The notes beneath the pieces are model-generated. The model was given only the letters and a program-made list of their open reading frames with translations, was not told where the DNA came from and searched no databases. A program made the translations under genes and the position numbers. A stretch of DNA of 64,000 bases from contig NC_088777.1 of the NCBI RefSeq assembly GCF_954871325.1, forward strand, positions 25,831,366-25,895,365, written 5' to 3'. This DNA is from Gordionus sp. m RMFG-2023. Its lineage: Eukaryota; Nematomorpha; Gordioida; Chordodea; Parachordodidae. Positions 10,844 through 22,511 of this stretch are shown here, piece by piece; position 1 is the stretch's first letter; each line of letters opens with the position of its first letter.

Positions 10844-11077
10844 TTAATTATTATATTTTACAGATGATTTTAAAAGAGGTAATAAAGATTTCCCATCAGC
10901 ACTGTGGAGATAGGCTGAGAACTCTTTACATGAATAATTAAATTTTTGTTTCACCATAAGTTCCGCTTTCAATGTTGATAAATGTAATCGATTGCGTTCT
11001 TTTCTCCAAGCAGTATTCATTAAACTGAATATTCTCTCGGTTGAAGCATTTGAATGTGGAATAGAAAAAAATCGCAT
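10844..11077 (-). pseudogene. hAT C-terminal dimerisation domain
   Basis: Minus-strand frame FSIPHSNASTERIFSLMN, then AWRKERNRLHLSTLKAEL and CKEFSAYLHS. This is the hAT family dimerisation block (SNAxxERxFSxxN...RNRLxxxTxKAxL). It is the only clear coding part left in the 1.56-kb hAT, so the element is non-autonomous and its coding strand is minus. The upstream BED finger and catalytic blocks are missing. Confidence 0.88.
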
Positions 11078-14000
11078 ATTTTCTCTATATCAAGGGTGAA
11101 TTTTTATTAGAGAGGAAATCCATCCATTTTTCTTGGGCATTCATATGATTGTTTGAAGTTTAAGTGATTTTTAGGAAAATTTTGCCTACAAATTTAATTT
11201 TTTGTTTAAGATATTTAAAAAAGTTTTTTCTATAAATTTTTATTTAAGATATTTTGAAAATTTTTTCTACAAGATGTTGTATTAGGGTAAAAAAATATAG
11301 AAATTCTTAATTCTGCATCGTTTATATATGGGGGAGAGAGGGGGTAGGTAATGGGTCAATCATTCTCGAAATTTTGTTGATCCTAATGACAGATCCATCC
11401 ACACCCAAAAAGTCGAAAGGCTGTGGCGGGATCTAAAAACAAACTATAAAAGACATGGGGATGGCGATAATATTCATGAATATCTTCTTGAATATAGATA
11501 TTTTAGAAAATGTAAATTGTTAAATCGTTCTGACATTTTCATTCATTTTATAAATAATATATTTATTCAATGAATAAAATTGAGTATTTAATACTATATA
11601 TCGTGTATAAATTTGAATACTATAAAAAAAATTAAATTTGTATGCAAAATTCTCCTAAATATAACTTAAATATGCGGAATTAATAATTCCTATATTTTAC
11701 CACAAAAAAAATAAATTTGTATGCAAAATTCTCTAAAATATAACTTACAAATAAAAAATTGATAAGAAAAAACATCATAAAAAAATAACATAAATAAATA
11801 ACAAAAAAAAATAATAATATACCCCCCCCCCCCCCGTTAATTTTAATATTATAAACTATGTTAAAAAAATTAAAAATGAATATAAATTTAAAAATATATG
11901 ATTGGTTAGTTGAACCATTAACAAATACTACAATTTTTTTAAATATTTTGAAAAAATAATTTAAAATATTTTGAAAAAATTTAAAAACGTGAGAAAAAGT
12001 GTGAGATTAAGCGTGATTATTTTAATTTACTCAAAAAACGTGAGAAAAGCGTGAAGTGTGAGAAAACGTGAGTAAGTGTGAGAAAACGTGAGTAAGTGAA
12101 AAATTAGGTAAGAAATCGTGAGAATCACGGCTAAATAGTGAGATCTGGCAACCCTGGGGTTGACACAGATTCAGATGTAATATATATCGATAGTATAAAA
12201 TTTTAACAATTTTAAAAATATATAATATAATATATCCTTTTTTTATAATAACAATAAATCACAAATGATAAAATATATTTTTTATATATAAATAATATAT
12301 AGATAGAGCCTTTGACTAGCCAAGATGCTATTATATGTGGCTTATCACAGATTTCAGATATATCTACATCTAGTAAGTTAAATATTTCGAATGTATTCAA
12401 GATGACTCCGACAAAATCTCGCCGAAAGTGTATATACTGCAATACACATTATAGTTTAAATACAGCCTCAAGTATGTATTATTAAAATTTAATATACGAT
12501 TATAATATATTTTTAGCAAATTTAAAAAGGCACATTTCTAAATCACATTCGCATTTAAAAATGGAAAACAAAAACAAAAAGACATTCATTAGTGGGGATA
12601 AAAAATTTAGTATCTCATGAAAATACGCAATTGAATAAATTAATTATGAGATATATTATAAAATGTAACATCTCATTTAATAAAATAGAATCTCCATATT
12701 TCAGAGATATTTTCTCTTTTATATTTAAAAATGAGAGAATATGGTGCAGGCAGACGGCTGCCTGCTATGTTAAAGATTTATATAAAAAATCTAAAAATAA
12801 AATTATTAAAGACCTTAAACAGGTCAATAGTAAAATCTGCCTTACAACGGACATATGGACCGGAATAAACTCAATATCTTATTGTTCATTAACAATACAT
12901 TATATTGACAAAAATTGGAAATTTGTCAATTTCCTACTTGATCTAATAGATTTACCTCATCCATATACGGGTGAGGAAATTTAAAATAATCTTTTATCCT
13001 CTCTCCAATCTTTTGGCATACAAGAAAAAATAATGTCCATTACTATCGATAATGCAAAAAATTTCCTCTCCTCTGTGTCTATTATGACAAAATTTTATAT
13101 AGATAAATACGGTTATTCTCTATATAGCATTAGATGCCTGGCTCATATATTAAATATAATAGTGAGCTCAGGAATGAATATCATGAATGAAAAATTGGAA
13201 AAAATAAATAAATTCGTTAAAAAGTTGCAATATTCCCCCAAATTTATGAAGGAATATATGGAATTATCAGGTGGGACTCGTACACCACTTGATGTCGTCA
13301 CAAAATGGAATTCCAAATTCTTAATGATTTCCATAATTAACAAAGTAATAACAAACAGCATTTTTAAATTTAATTTTATATTTAAAGAATGTTGATGTGG
13401 TAAATGATTTAGGCAAGAAAGGCAGCCTTCCTGATAATCAAATTATTATAAATAATGAAGAGGCAAAATTTTTAAAAGATATTGAAATATTTTTGAAACC
13501 ATTCTTCAATATTACCCAAGAAATATCCTCAGATACAAATTCTACAATTGGTTCGGCGTTTTATTTACAGATGAAATTGTCAAAACACTAGAAGATGTTA
13601 GTGAAAATCATGAAAACGAAACATTAAAAAATGCTGCTAGTATTATGTTAAAAAAAATCAAAGATATATATGAAACACATAAATACTCTTTCAAATTATA
13701 TATCGTGTTTGTTAGACCCAAAGACAAAGAAAAATTTTTTGCCTAAATTTATAAATAATCCTGATTATTTTAAAAATTTCGAAACGTTATATATTAAATA
13801 TAAAAGTACAATGTCAGGATCGTCAGCGTACGATTACAATGAGCCCGATATTGAAGCCATGCCTTATTCTGTGCATATACATAATAAACTAAGAAGGTAA
13901 ATATGATTACACAGTTATATATATATTGTCTTTATTATTTAGGGCTAATTATGAAATTCCACAACAAGCCACAGATGAAATAGACACATATTTAAAAGAA

Positions 14001-14234
14001 GAAGTAGCTAGTCCGACAACCAATGTACTCGATTGGTGGCAAAAAAACAGCTCAATATATCAAACTTTGTCTTTAATGGCCAGAGACTTTTCGGCTCAGC
14101 AAACTACGAGTGTTGCCAGCGAAAGAATCTTTAGCAAAGCGGTGGAATGCATGACTAAAAAACGTAACCGCCTTTCATCCATCACTTTGAAGCAATGTTT
14201 ATCTATTGATTGCTGGGACATAGAACTTTTATAA

Positions 14235-14555
14235 TGATATTATATTAACATTTTTTAAATATATATATTTCCGCGTATTTTAATAAAAATATTTTTATAT
14301 TATGTGTAAGTTTATTTATTAATAAATTGAATTAAATTAAATGCGTCTTCCTTTGAATTTTCATAAAGAATGCAGAATTTTTAGTTATTGAAGCGATATT
14401 TAATCATGGGTAAAAAAATGTGAAATAAAAATTTAAATAATTTTTATAGACTTTTCGTCTTGCCCTGCCCATATAAAAAAAATTTAAACCACGCTCCCCC
14501 CCAATATAAATTTAAATATGCCCATTCTTCAAATTTTTTAAGCATCTAATAAAAA
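14235..14555. other. downstream spacer of the hAT gene
   Basis: AT-rich, with C-run patches near 14500. A CTTGCCCTGCCC string near 14460 looks hAT-end-like but has no partner found upstream. Confidence 0.4.
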
Positions 14556-14559
14556 ATAA

Positions 14560-14890
14560 ATTATTTAGTTTCACCCTTACTAAAAATTTCATAATTTAGT
14601 AAGCATAAAAAAATATTCGATTTAAATGATGATATTGCCAATTGTGTAAGTTTTTCCAAGGTCTTTTCAGAAATACCTTTACTATTTTTTTCATCAAAAT
14701 GTAGGAAGTAAATATTAGACATCCAAAATAAGTTGTCTTTTCGCTGAAAAAAACAGTTCAGATGTTTATAATTTTATAAATTATAGGACGAAATGCTTCC
14801 ACCCGATAATTGCAATCAAATCCTACAAGTATTTTTATTAACTCATTAATTTTTCCGACGATAACATCCGAAACAGTTATCGATAATCTG
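14560..14890 (-). pseudogene. unassigned coding-like block, minus strand
   Basis: Read on the minus strand, 14890 to 14770 gives VSDVIVGKINELIKILVGFD then CNYRVEAFRPIIYKIIN, and after a one-base frame change the block 14760 to 14560 gives CFFQRKDNLFWMSNIYFLHF, DEKNSKGISEKTLEKLTQLA and ends FSKGETK-stop. Both stretches have protein-like composition and no low-complexity bias. I do not recognise the family. It has no start codon in view and could be the 3' exons of a host gene that the satellite has invaded, or a dead copy. A 'tttttttcag' before RKDN could alternatively be a splice acceptor. Confidence 0.4.
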
Positions 14891-15044
14891 GTATTTAAAT
14901 TTTTTTTTATAAGCATATATTTTTTAATGTTTATCTAATGAATTTTAAATGAAAAATAAAAGTTAAAAGTTTGTTAGCCTTCCTATTGTTAAAATTTTTC
15001 AAAGATCCGTTAGCACTTTTAAAAATTCGAAAATATTTTAAAAA

Positions 15045-17995
15045 ACGATTATGACAATTATCATTCTTCTGTGGTACATATTCATTTAAGTTTTATTTTA
15101 ACATCATTACAATATATATTCTTACCTATTTACTTTAAAAAAATTAAAAAAAGTTCACAAATAACGATTATGACAATAGTTACTTTTCTATGGCATATCT
15201 TCACTAAGATTTTATTTTAACATCTTTACAATATATATTTTTACCTATTTACTTTAAAAAAATTCAAAAAAGTTCAAAAAAAACGATTAAGACAATTGTA
15301 ACTTTTCTGTGGTATCTTCACTGAAATTTTATTTTAACATCTTTACAATATATATTTTTACCTATTTACTTTGAAAAAGTTTAAAAATAACAATTATGAC
15401 AATTGTCACTTTTCTATGGTACATCTTCACTGAAATTTTATTTAACATCTTTACAATATTTATTTTTACCTATTTGTTTTAAAAAAATTCAAAAAAGTTC
15501 ACAAATAACGATTATGACAATTGTCACTTTTCTATGGTACATCTTCACTGAAATTTTATTTTAACATCTTTACAATACATATTTTTACCTATTTGCTTTG
15601 AAAAAATTCAAAAAAGTTCAAAAATAACGATTATGACAATTGTCATTTTTCTATGGTACATCTTCACTAAAATTTTATTTTAACATCTTTACAATATATA
15701 TTTTTACCTATTTGTTTTAAAAAAATTCAAAAAAGTTCACAAATAACGATTATGACAATTGTCACCTATCTATGGTACATATTTACTGAAATTTTATTTT
15801 AACATCTTTACAATATATATTTTTACCTATTTACTTTAAAAAAATTCAAAAAAGTTCAAAAATAACGATTATGACAATTGTCACCTTTCTATGGTACATC
15901 TAAATTTTATTATAACATCTTTACAATATATATTTTTACCTATTTACTTTAAAAAAATTCAAAAAAGTTCAAAAATAACGATTATGACAATTGTCACCTT
16001 TCTATGGTACATCTAAATTTTATTATAACATCTTTATAATATATATTTTTACCTATTTGTTTTAAAAAAATTCAAAAAAGTTCACAAATAACGATTATGA
16101 CAATTGTCACCTATCTATGGTACATCTTCACTGAAATTTTATTTTAACATCTTTACAATATATATTTTTACCTATTTACTTTAAAAAAATTCAAAAAAGT
16201 TCAAAAATAACGATTATGACAATTGTCACTTTTCTATGGTACATCTTCATTGAAATTATATTTCAACATCTTTACAATATATATTTTTACCTATTTGCTT
16301 TGAAAAAATTCAAAAAAGTTCACAAATAATGATTATGACAATTGTCACTTTTCTATAATAAATCTTCACTGAAATTTTATTTTAACATCTTTACAATATA
16401 TATTTTTACCTATTTACTTTAAAAAAGTTCAAAAATAACGATTATGACAATTGTCACTCTTCTATGGTACATCTTCACTGAAATTTTATTTTAACACTTT
16501 TACAATAAATATATTTTTACCTATTTACTTTTCAAAAATAACGATTATGACAATTAATATTTTTCTATGATGGTACATCTTCACTGAAATTTTATTTTAA
16601 TATATTCAAAAAAGTTCAAAAATAACGATTATGACAATTGTTATCTTTCTATGGTACATCTAAATTTTATTATAACATCTTTATAATATATATTTTTATC
16701 TATTTGTTTTAAAAAAATTCAAAAAAGTTCACAAATAACGATTATGACAATTGTCACCTATCTATGGTACATCTTCACTGAAATTTTATTTTAACATCTT
16801 TATAATATATATTTTTACCTATTTACTTTAAAAAAATTCAAAAAAGTTCACAAATAACGATTATGACAATTGTCACTTTTCTATGGTACATCTTCACTGA
16901 AATTTTATTTTAACATCTTTACAATATATATTTTTACCTATTTACTTTAAAAAAATTCAAAAAAGTTCACAAATAACGATTATGACAATTATCACTTTTC
17001 TATGGTACATCTTCACTGGAATTTTATTTTAACATCTTTACAATATATATTTTTACCTATTTACTTTAAAAAAAGTTCAAAAATAACGATTATGACAATT
17101 GCCACCTTTCTATGGTACATCTTCACTGAAATTTTATTTTAACATCTTTTTAATATATATTTTTACCTATTTACTTTAAAAAAATTCAAAAAAGTTCAAA
17201 AATAACAATTATGACAATTGTCACATTTCTATGGTACATCTTCACTGAAATTTTATTTTAACATCTTTACAATATATATTTTTACCTATTTGTTTTAAAA
17301 AAATTCAAAAAAGTTCACAAATAACGATTATGACAATTGTCACTTTTCTATGGTACATCTTCACTGAAATTTTATTTTAACATCTTTACAATATATATTT
17401 TTACCTATTTGTTTTAAAAAAACTCAAAAAAGTTCAAAAATAACGATTATGACAATTGTCACCTTTCTATGGTACATCTTCACTGAAATTTTATTTTAAC
17501 ATCTTTACAATATATATTTTTACCTATTTGTTTTAAAAAAATTCAAAAAAGTTCACAAATAACGATTATGACAATTGTCACTTTTCTATGGTACATCTTC
17601 ACTGAAATTTTATTTTAACATCTTTACAATATATATTTTTACCTATTTGTTTTAAAAAAATTCAAAAAAGTTCAAAAATAACGATTATGACAATTGTCAC
17701 CTTTCTATGGTACATCTTCACTGAAATTTTATTTTAACATCTTTACAATATTTATTTTTACCTATTTGTTTTAAAAAAATTCAAAAAAGTTCACAAATAA
17801 CGATTATGACAATTGTCACTTTTCTATGGTACATTTTCACTGAAATTTTATTTTAACACCTTTACAATATATATTTTTACCTATTTGCTTTGAAAAAATT
17901 CAAAAAAGTTCAAAAATAACGATTATGACAATTGTCACTTTTGTATGGTACATCTTCACTGAAATTTTAACTTAATATGTTTACGATATATATTT
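15045..17995 (+). repeat. 119-bp satellite array, ~26 copies
   Basis: Each unit carries CTATGGTACATCTTCACTG, AACATCTTTACAATATATAT, TTTTTACCTATTT and ATAACGATTATGACAATTG, with a palindromic TGACAATTGTCA. CTATGGTACAT-like boxes recur every ~119 bp from about 15072 to 17943. Units alternate between TTCACAAAT...CACTTTTC and TTCAAAAAT...CACCTTTC forms, clearly so from 17300 to 17820, giving a ~238-bp dimer order. A few units (near 15900, 16010, 16550-16650) are shortened. The same satellite lies inverted at 1-265. Confidence 0.97.
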
Positions 17996-18007
17996 TTACC
18001 TTTACCT

Positions 18008-18284
18008 ATATATGCTGCTAACTAAAAAAATCAACTTAGTCGACTAAATTAGTAGTCGACTAAATTAGTTGTTTTAGTCGACTATATTAGTCGTTTTAGT
18101 CGACTAAATTAGTCGTTTTAGTCGGCTATGTTATTCGTTTTAGTCGACTATATTAGTCGTTTTAGTCGACTAAATTAGTCGACCAAATTAGTCGACTAAT
18201 TAACTAATTTAGTCGCTAAAGTTTTTAGTCGATTTCCGACTATTAGTCGTAGTCGAAAGAACTCGACTAATTAACAACACTACT
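18008..18284. mobile_element. short hAT-like MITE made of TAGTCGACTA repeats
   Basis: Interior is a 22-23-bp tandem repeat TTTTAGTCGACTAAATTAGTC built on the palindrome TAGTCGACTA. The right end, read inward, is TAGTGTTGTTAATTAGTCGA; the left end TATGCTGCTAACTAA is a degraded partner. TAGTGTTGT matches the ends of the B/C hAT family at 32258 and 45398. No clean target duplication. Confidence 0.55.
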
Positions 18285-18635
18285 TGGGGGAATAATATAT
18301 AAGAGGCCGGACTCGACCACGTGATTCCGTATTAATATTTTAAATAATAATGTCATATTACATTTTAATAAATTTTGGTCGGTATTTAGCAAATTAGGTT
18401 GGTATTTAGAATATTTCCATACATTCACTGGTAGTAAGCATCATTAACCTGTAACTCGTGTGCGATCAGTCATAATCTAAAATTTATTAATATTAATGAT
18501 CTAAATTTTTCTAAAGTCCAAAAATTATGACGCTTCTTTTTCCATCTGACTATAGTTTTTTCTTCAGCAGCCTGTAACTTTCGTGACGCTTAAGCAAATA
18601 ATTTTATAATTATACGATGAAATAGAATGAGATAA
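18285..18635. other. spacer, nothing assigned
   Basis: AT-rich sequence between the repeat MITE and the gypsy fossil. No open frame or repeat that I can support. Confidence 0.4.
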
Positions 18636-18639
18636 TATT

Positions 18640-19870
18640 CCATCGATTAATTTGAAGCGTCCGTTGCTAAAGTGATGGACATCATTGGATCACCAATATC
18701 GGTCTGTATGATTGTATCTTTTAGGCAACCTTATCAGGTACTCTTGCTCTAATTTCCATTTCCAGTTTTTATCTTTATATAATAATTTATGTAGTGGTAA
18801 GGCTATTGTTGAAAAATTTTTGCATGTATTGTAATAGTAATTAATTAACACAAAAGAAACTTTGAGTCGGTGCTTTCGTTATTGCATCAAAATGTTTTGT
18901 AGTCAGCGATATACCTTCTTTATTAATTATGCTCTAAAAATTCTGTCCCTTCCACAAAAAAATTACTTTTGTCAAAATTTAATATAATTTCGTTGTCTCT
19001 TAGACTGTTAATGCCTTATGCAAAATGTTTTCATGTTCCTTTAGGTTAACCCACTTACTATTATGTCATCCAAAAACTGTTGTTCCTGGTAGTCCTTGTA
19101 GCAGGTAGTGGATTATACCGATTAAGGTGCTAATCACCACGTATCTTTTTAAGTCTTCGTCCAATTATTTGATAGTAGGCACTGGATAAATCTAGTTGTA
19201 AAATGTGCTTCACCTCCAATGGTTACTAATATTTTGTCAATTTTTGGTAAAGGACATTGTTCAGTTAAAGATTCATTGTTTACTATTTTTTAGAGAACCC
19301 CAAGATTCTAATAGTCACCTTTTAAAGATACTATAATGCTGCTATATGAGAAAAAGTTATTTTTTCAATTATTTTTAATTTTACTAATTTATTTAAAATT
19401 TCATCAGTTTATTTTTCCAAGAACGATAGAGGACGTGCTTTGAAGAACCATTCTCTTGCATTTTCCTTAAAGTTATTTTTCTTTAAAATTTATCAATATT
19501 CCTAATTATGACGTAAATAACGGAGCGAATTTCACTTTATAATAAATCATACCTTCAATTTCATTAATTATATTTACATTAAGGATTACTTGTTCTAAAT
19601 TATTTGAATTATGACTTAAATTATATTTACCAATTATATTCTTTTACAATAAAAAAAAAATTTAATTCACATTTTTTATCTAAAATTATTTTTCCTAATA
19701 CAATATTATTATTATTTGTATATGATTTATTTCTTTGCAAATTTATATATGGGTGTACATCAAAAGTTTTCTTATTTAGTAATGATAAGACAACTCCAGT
19801 ATCTACCAAAAATATAATAGGTAAAGTTAAATATTTCAACCTATATGAATACTTCGTATGATTATTTCTG
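18640..19870 (-). mobile_element. Ty3/gypsy fossil, protease and RT parts
   Basis: Fossil on the minus strand. Near 19800 a retropepsin motif LVDTG is visible; around 19160-19200 an RT motif LQLDLSSAYYQ; around 19060 a DDIIVSG catalytic block; further down the RT thumb region. The order protease then RT matches Ty3/gypsy pol. It has many breaks and no LTRs in view, so it is old and dead. Confidence 0.78.
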
Positions 19871-20515
19871 CTATAACACTCAAACTTACGCTCTTTTTAA
19901 ATTTTCCAATTCGATTCATTGATTGATTGCTTTTCTTTTCTTTTTTAAATTAATTGTTCATAAATTTGATTTGTTTGAATTGATAATATTTTTTTAACTA
20001 ATCAATTATTACGGTGTATTTTAATTGTCTGGGTAATTAAGGATAGACAAGGTAGTAAATTATTTTATATGCCTTAGTAACTTAGTCTTAGGCAGGAGGG
20101 GGGGGGAGGAAATTATACCCTTAGGAATCTCCGTAAACATTAGCGTAACCGGAAGGAAATTACATCCCTTTTTTCCATGGGAAATTTGCAGGTTTTGTAA
20201 ATATTCTTTACAGCAAATAAAGTCCCAGCCCCCTTCTATAAACAATGTTATTTTTTGAAACAATAATTATATACGATCAAATTTTTCAGAAAAAAAGTAA
20301 TCAGGTCATAAAATTGCAATAAAAGGGACACTTAAACCCAATCTAGTCAAAACTGTATATGCTCTGTTCCTGGAGAAGTAGGAAATTAGGTTTGAATCCA
20401 ATCGCTTTTAGACACAAAAATGGAACTAGAAATATGTTTGTAAGCCTAAGCGCTCTATGTAACATACAGAAAAAAATTTTAAAAAAAAATTAAAAAAATT
20501 ATAAAACACCCAATC
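19871..20515. other. spacer, possible continuation of gypsy fossil
   Basis: AT-rich. A 67-codon minus-strand open stretch at 20060-20263 could lie upstream of the protease, but it shows no gag motif. A G run sits near 20100. Nothing else supported. Confidence 0.35.
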
Positions 20516-20740
20516 TGTTATATTTTAATATCATATATATTTCAAAGGTTACGTTATATATTTTAAAAGGATGTTATTTGTATATTATATTGTTATAACT
20601 TTCCGATATGTAATATTATATTATCGAGGTTAATCAAATTGCATATTATTAGAAGTTAAATTGGATAATTATATAAATGTATATATACAAAAGAATTACA
20701 AATAAAATTCATTATTGTTTTTAAACATTACGATATAATA
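20516..20740 (+). repeat. 5' LTR
   Basis: 225 bp, partner of 22512-22733. Followed by TTTGGCGACGAG, the usual lead into many gypsy primer sites. Confidence 0.88.
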
Positions 20741-21351
20741 TTTGGCGACGAGTTAAAAAAAGTCGCGCGGTTTTCGGTCTTCGGTCAAGTTAAATGTTAT
20801 ATAGAATTATAAAAAAAAATTCTGTTTATAAAAAAAATATAAAATAATAATAGATTTGTTTAGAAGTTATGGATAACAGATGAATGAGATAAATGGGCTA
20901 TTGACGACTATAGACACATAAAATATCCTCAAAATTTTCTATTGACGACTATAGACACAAAAAAAATATTCCTCAAACTGACGTCACTTTGAAAAAATTA
21001 TTTATAGCCTATGGAGGAATAAATATTAACTGATATAAAAAAGAATTACTCTTCCCATGAAAATATGGGCAGATATATACAAAATTGCAAAATAATTTAT
21101 AAAGATAAAACAACTGTTCTGGCATCTAGAATTGATTTCGTTAGATTAAGTCGCGGGCCTACAGAATCCGTTTTGAGTTATTTAAAAACTATAAAGGAGC
21201 TAGCCCGAAGATGCGAATTTGAAGATAAAATAGAACTGAGAATTTACAATCAATTAATCGCCGAAGAACTATGTTTACGATACCCAGATGCTAAAGACGA
21301 AGGCCAACCGTTAAACTTAAACAAAGTTATAGAATGTATGATAATGATAAA

Positions 21352-21965
21352 GGGCACTATCAAAATGATTGATGCAGCCTATTTAGATTTCCGTGGATTA
21401 TAGAATTTATGATAATGATAAAGGGCACTATCAAAATGATTGATACAGTTTATTTAGATTTCCATGGATTATAGAATTAATGATAATGATAAAGGGCACT
21501 ATCAAAATGATTGTTACAATTAATTTAGATTTCCGTGGATTATAGAATTTATGATAATGATAAAGGGCACTATCAAAATGATTGATGCAGCCAATTTAGA
21601 TTTCCGTGGATTATAGAATTTATGATAATGATAAAGGGCACTATCAAGATTATTGATGAAGCCTATTTAGATTTCCATGGATTATAGAATTTATGATAAT
21701 GATAAAGGGCACTATCAAGATTATTGATGAAGCCTATTTAGATTTCCATGGATTATAGAATTTATGATAATGATAAAGGGCACTATCAAAATGATTGATG
21801 CAGCCTATTTAGATTTCCGTGGATTATAGAATTTATGATAATGATAAAGGGCACTATCAAAATGATTGATACAGCCTATTTGGATTTCGGTGGATTATAG
21901 AATTTGACTTATCATGATTGATACAGCCTATTTGGATTTCCGTGGATTATAGAATTTGACTTATC
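21352..21965 (+). repeat. 71-bp tandem repeat, 8 copies plus remnants
   Basis: GGGCACTATCAA boxes at 21352, 21423, 21494, 21565, 21636, 21707, 21778 and 21849: seven consecutive steps of exactly 71 bp. Two shortened units follow to about 21965. The first unit is the 3' part of the gag-like frame. 71 is not a multiple of three, so the repeat is not a protein repeat. Confidence 0.96.
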
Positions 21966-22511
21966 GTTACCAACAAATTAAAAATCAATATGATAAACAA
22001 TAGATATAAATATAATGATAATGGTAACGTGAATATAATAAAGAAAATAGATCCATCAACAACAAGAGTAACGGTAACGGAATATAGTAAAGAAAATATT
22101 TCCATCAATAACAAGAGTTACCTGGAGTACTCTAATGGTAGTGGTACGTAAAACTTCAGGTGAACTACGATTATGGAAAATAATTCTACCAATGTTTGAA
22201 GAATTAAACTGAACATATAGAGAATATAAAAGAAGCTCATTAACAAACCAAAGAATATTACGTTGGGCTTATAAATTATCGGCATATGATTATAATATAA
22301 TGTACAAGAATGGCGTTAATAAAAAATAACAAGCGAAAATAAAACAGTGATGGTGGGAACAATTAGATAAAGATGTCGATGAACTAGAATCCCACTCCTG
22401 AGTAAGGGAAGATTATAAAGTTAGGAGATGAAAACAGAAAAAATTAATAGATGAACTTGAACTTGATAAATAAAAAGATTGGTAGACGATCTTAACATTG
22501 TGGGAAAGAAA

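Larger units (their letters stand above)
10595..12156 (-). mobile_element. hAT element, 1.56 kb, TSD GG(T/G)TTGAC
   Basis: Perfect 14-bp ends CAGGGTTGCCAGAT / ATCTGGCAACCCTG. Flanks GGTTTGAC (10587-10594) and GGGTTGAC (12157-12164) are an 8-bp duplication with one mismatch. Subterminal AACGTGAG motifs are at both ends (several between 11985 and 12110). Near the left end are GC hairpins, and a hAT dimerisation domain is on the minus strand. Inserted in an exon of the outer hAT; frame is kept on removal (...RGFDTDSD). Confidence 0.94.
7092..14234 (+). pseudogene. hAT transposase gene (RICESLEEPER/Ac type), interrupted by two hATs
   Basis: Spliced order: AT-hook-like exon (about 7092-7187 plus 9440-9556; KRKIGRPLNETPK), exon 10517-10594 plus 12165-12176, BED exon 12303-12471 and its partner from 12517 (CIYC...LKRHISKSH, 45-nt intron), core (TTDIWTG...LTIHYIDKNW, ITIDNAKNF, RCLAHILNI, VVTKWNSKF), LLDPKTKKNFLPKF, a 46-nt intron (13897-13942), then the dimerisation domain ending 14234 (LDWWQKNSS, SLMARDF, SVASERIFS). 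The first three junctions are all phase 0 and open. Damage: a frame change near 12590 after ISGDKK, a TAA after PYTGEEI (near 12982), and further frame changes around 13395 and 13590-13690. Two hATs (7188-9431, 10595-12156) sit in exons. Terminal repeats were not found, so either a dead transposon or a dead host-captured copy. Strongly hAT by motif order. Confidence 0.8.

Noticed and set aside
15045-17995. CRISPR-like array
   Set aside because: Whole 119-bp units repeat with no unique spacers; this is a satellite in a eukaryotic context.
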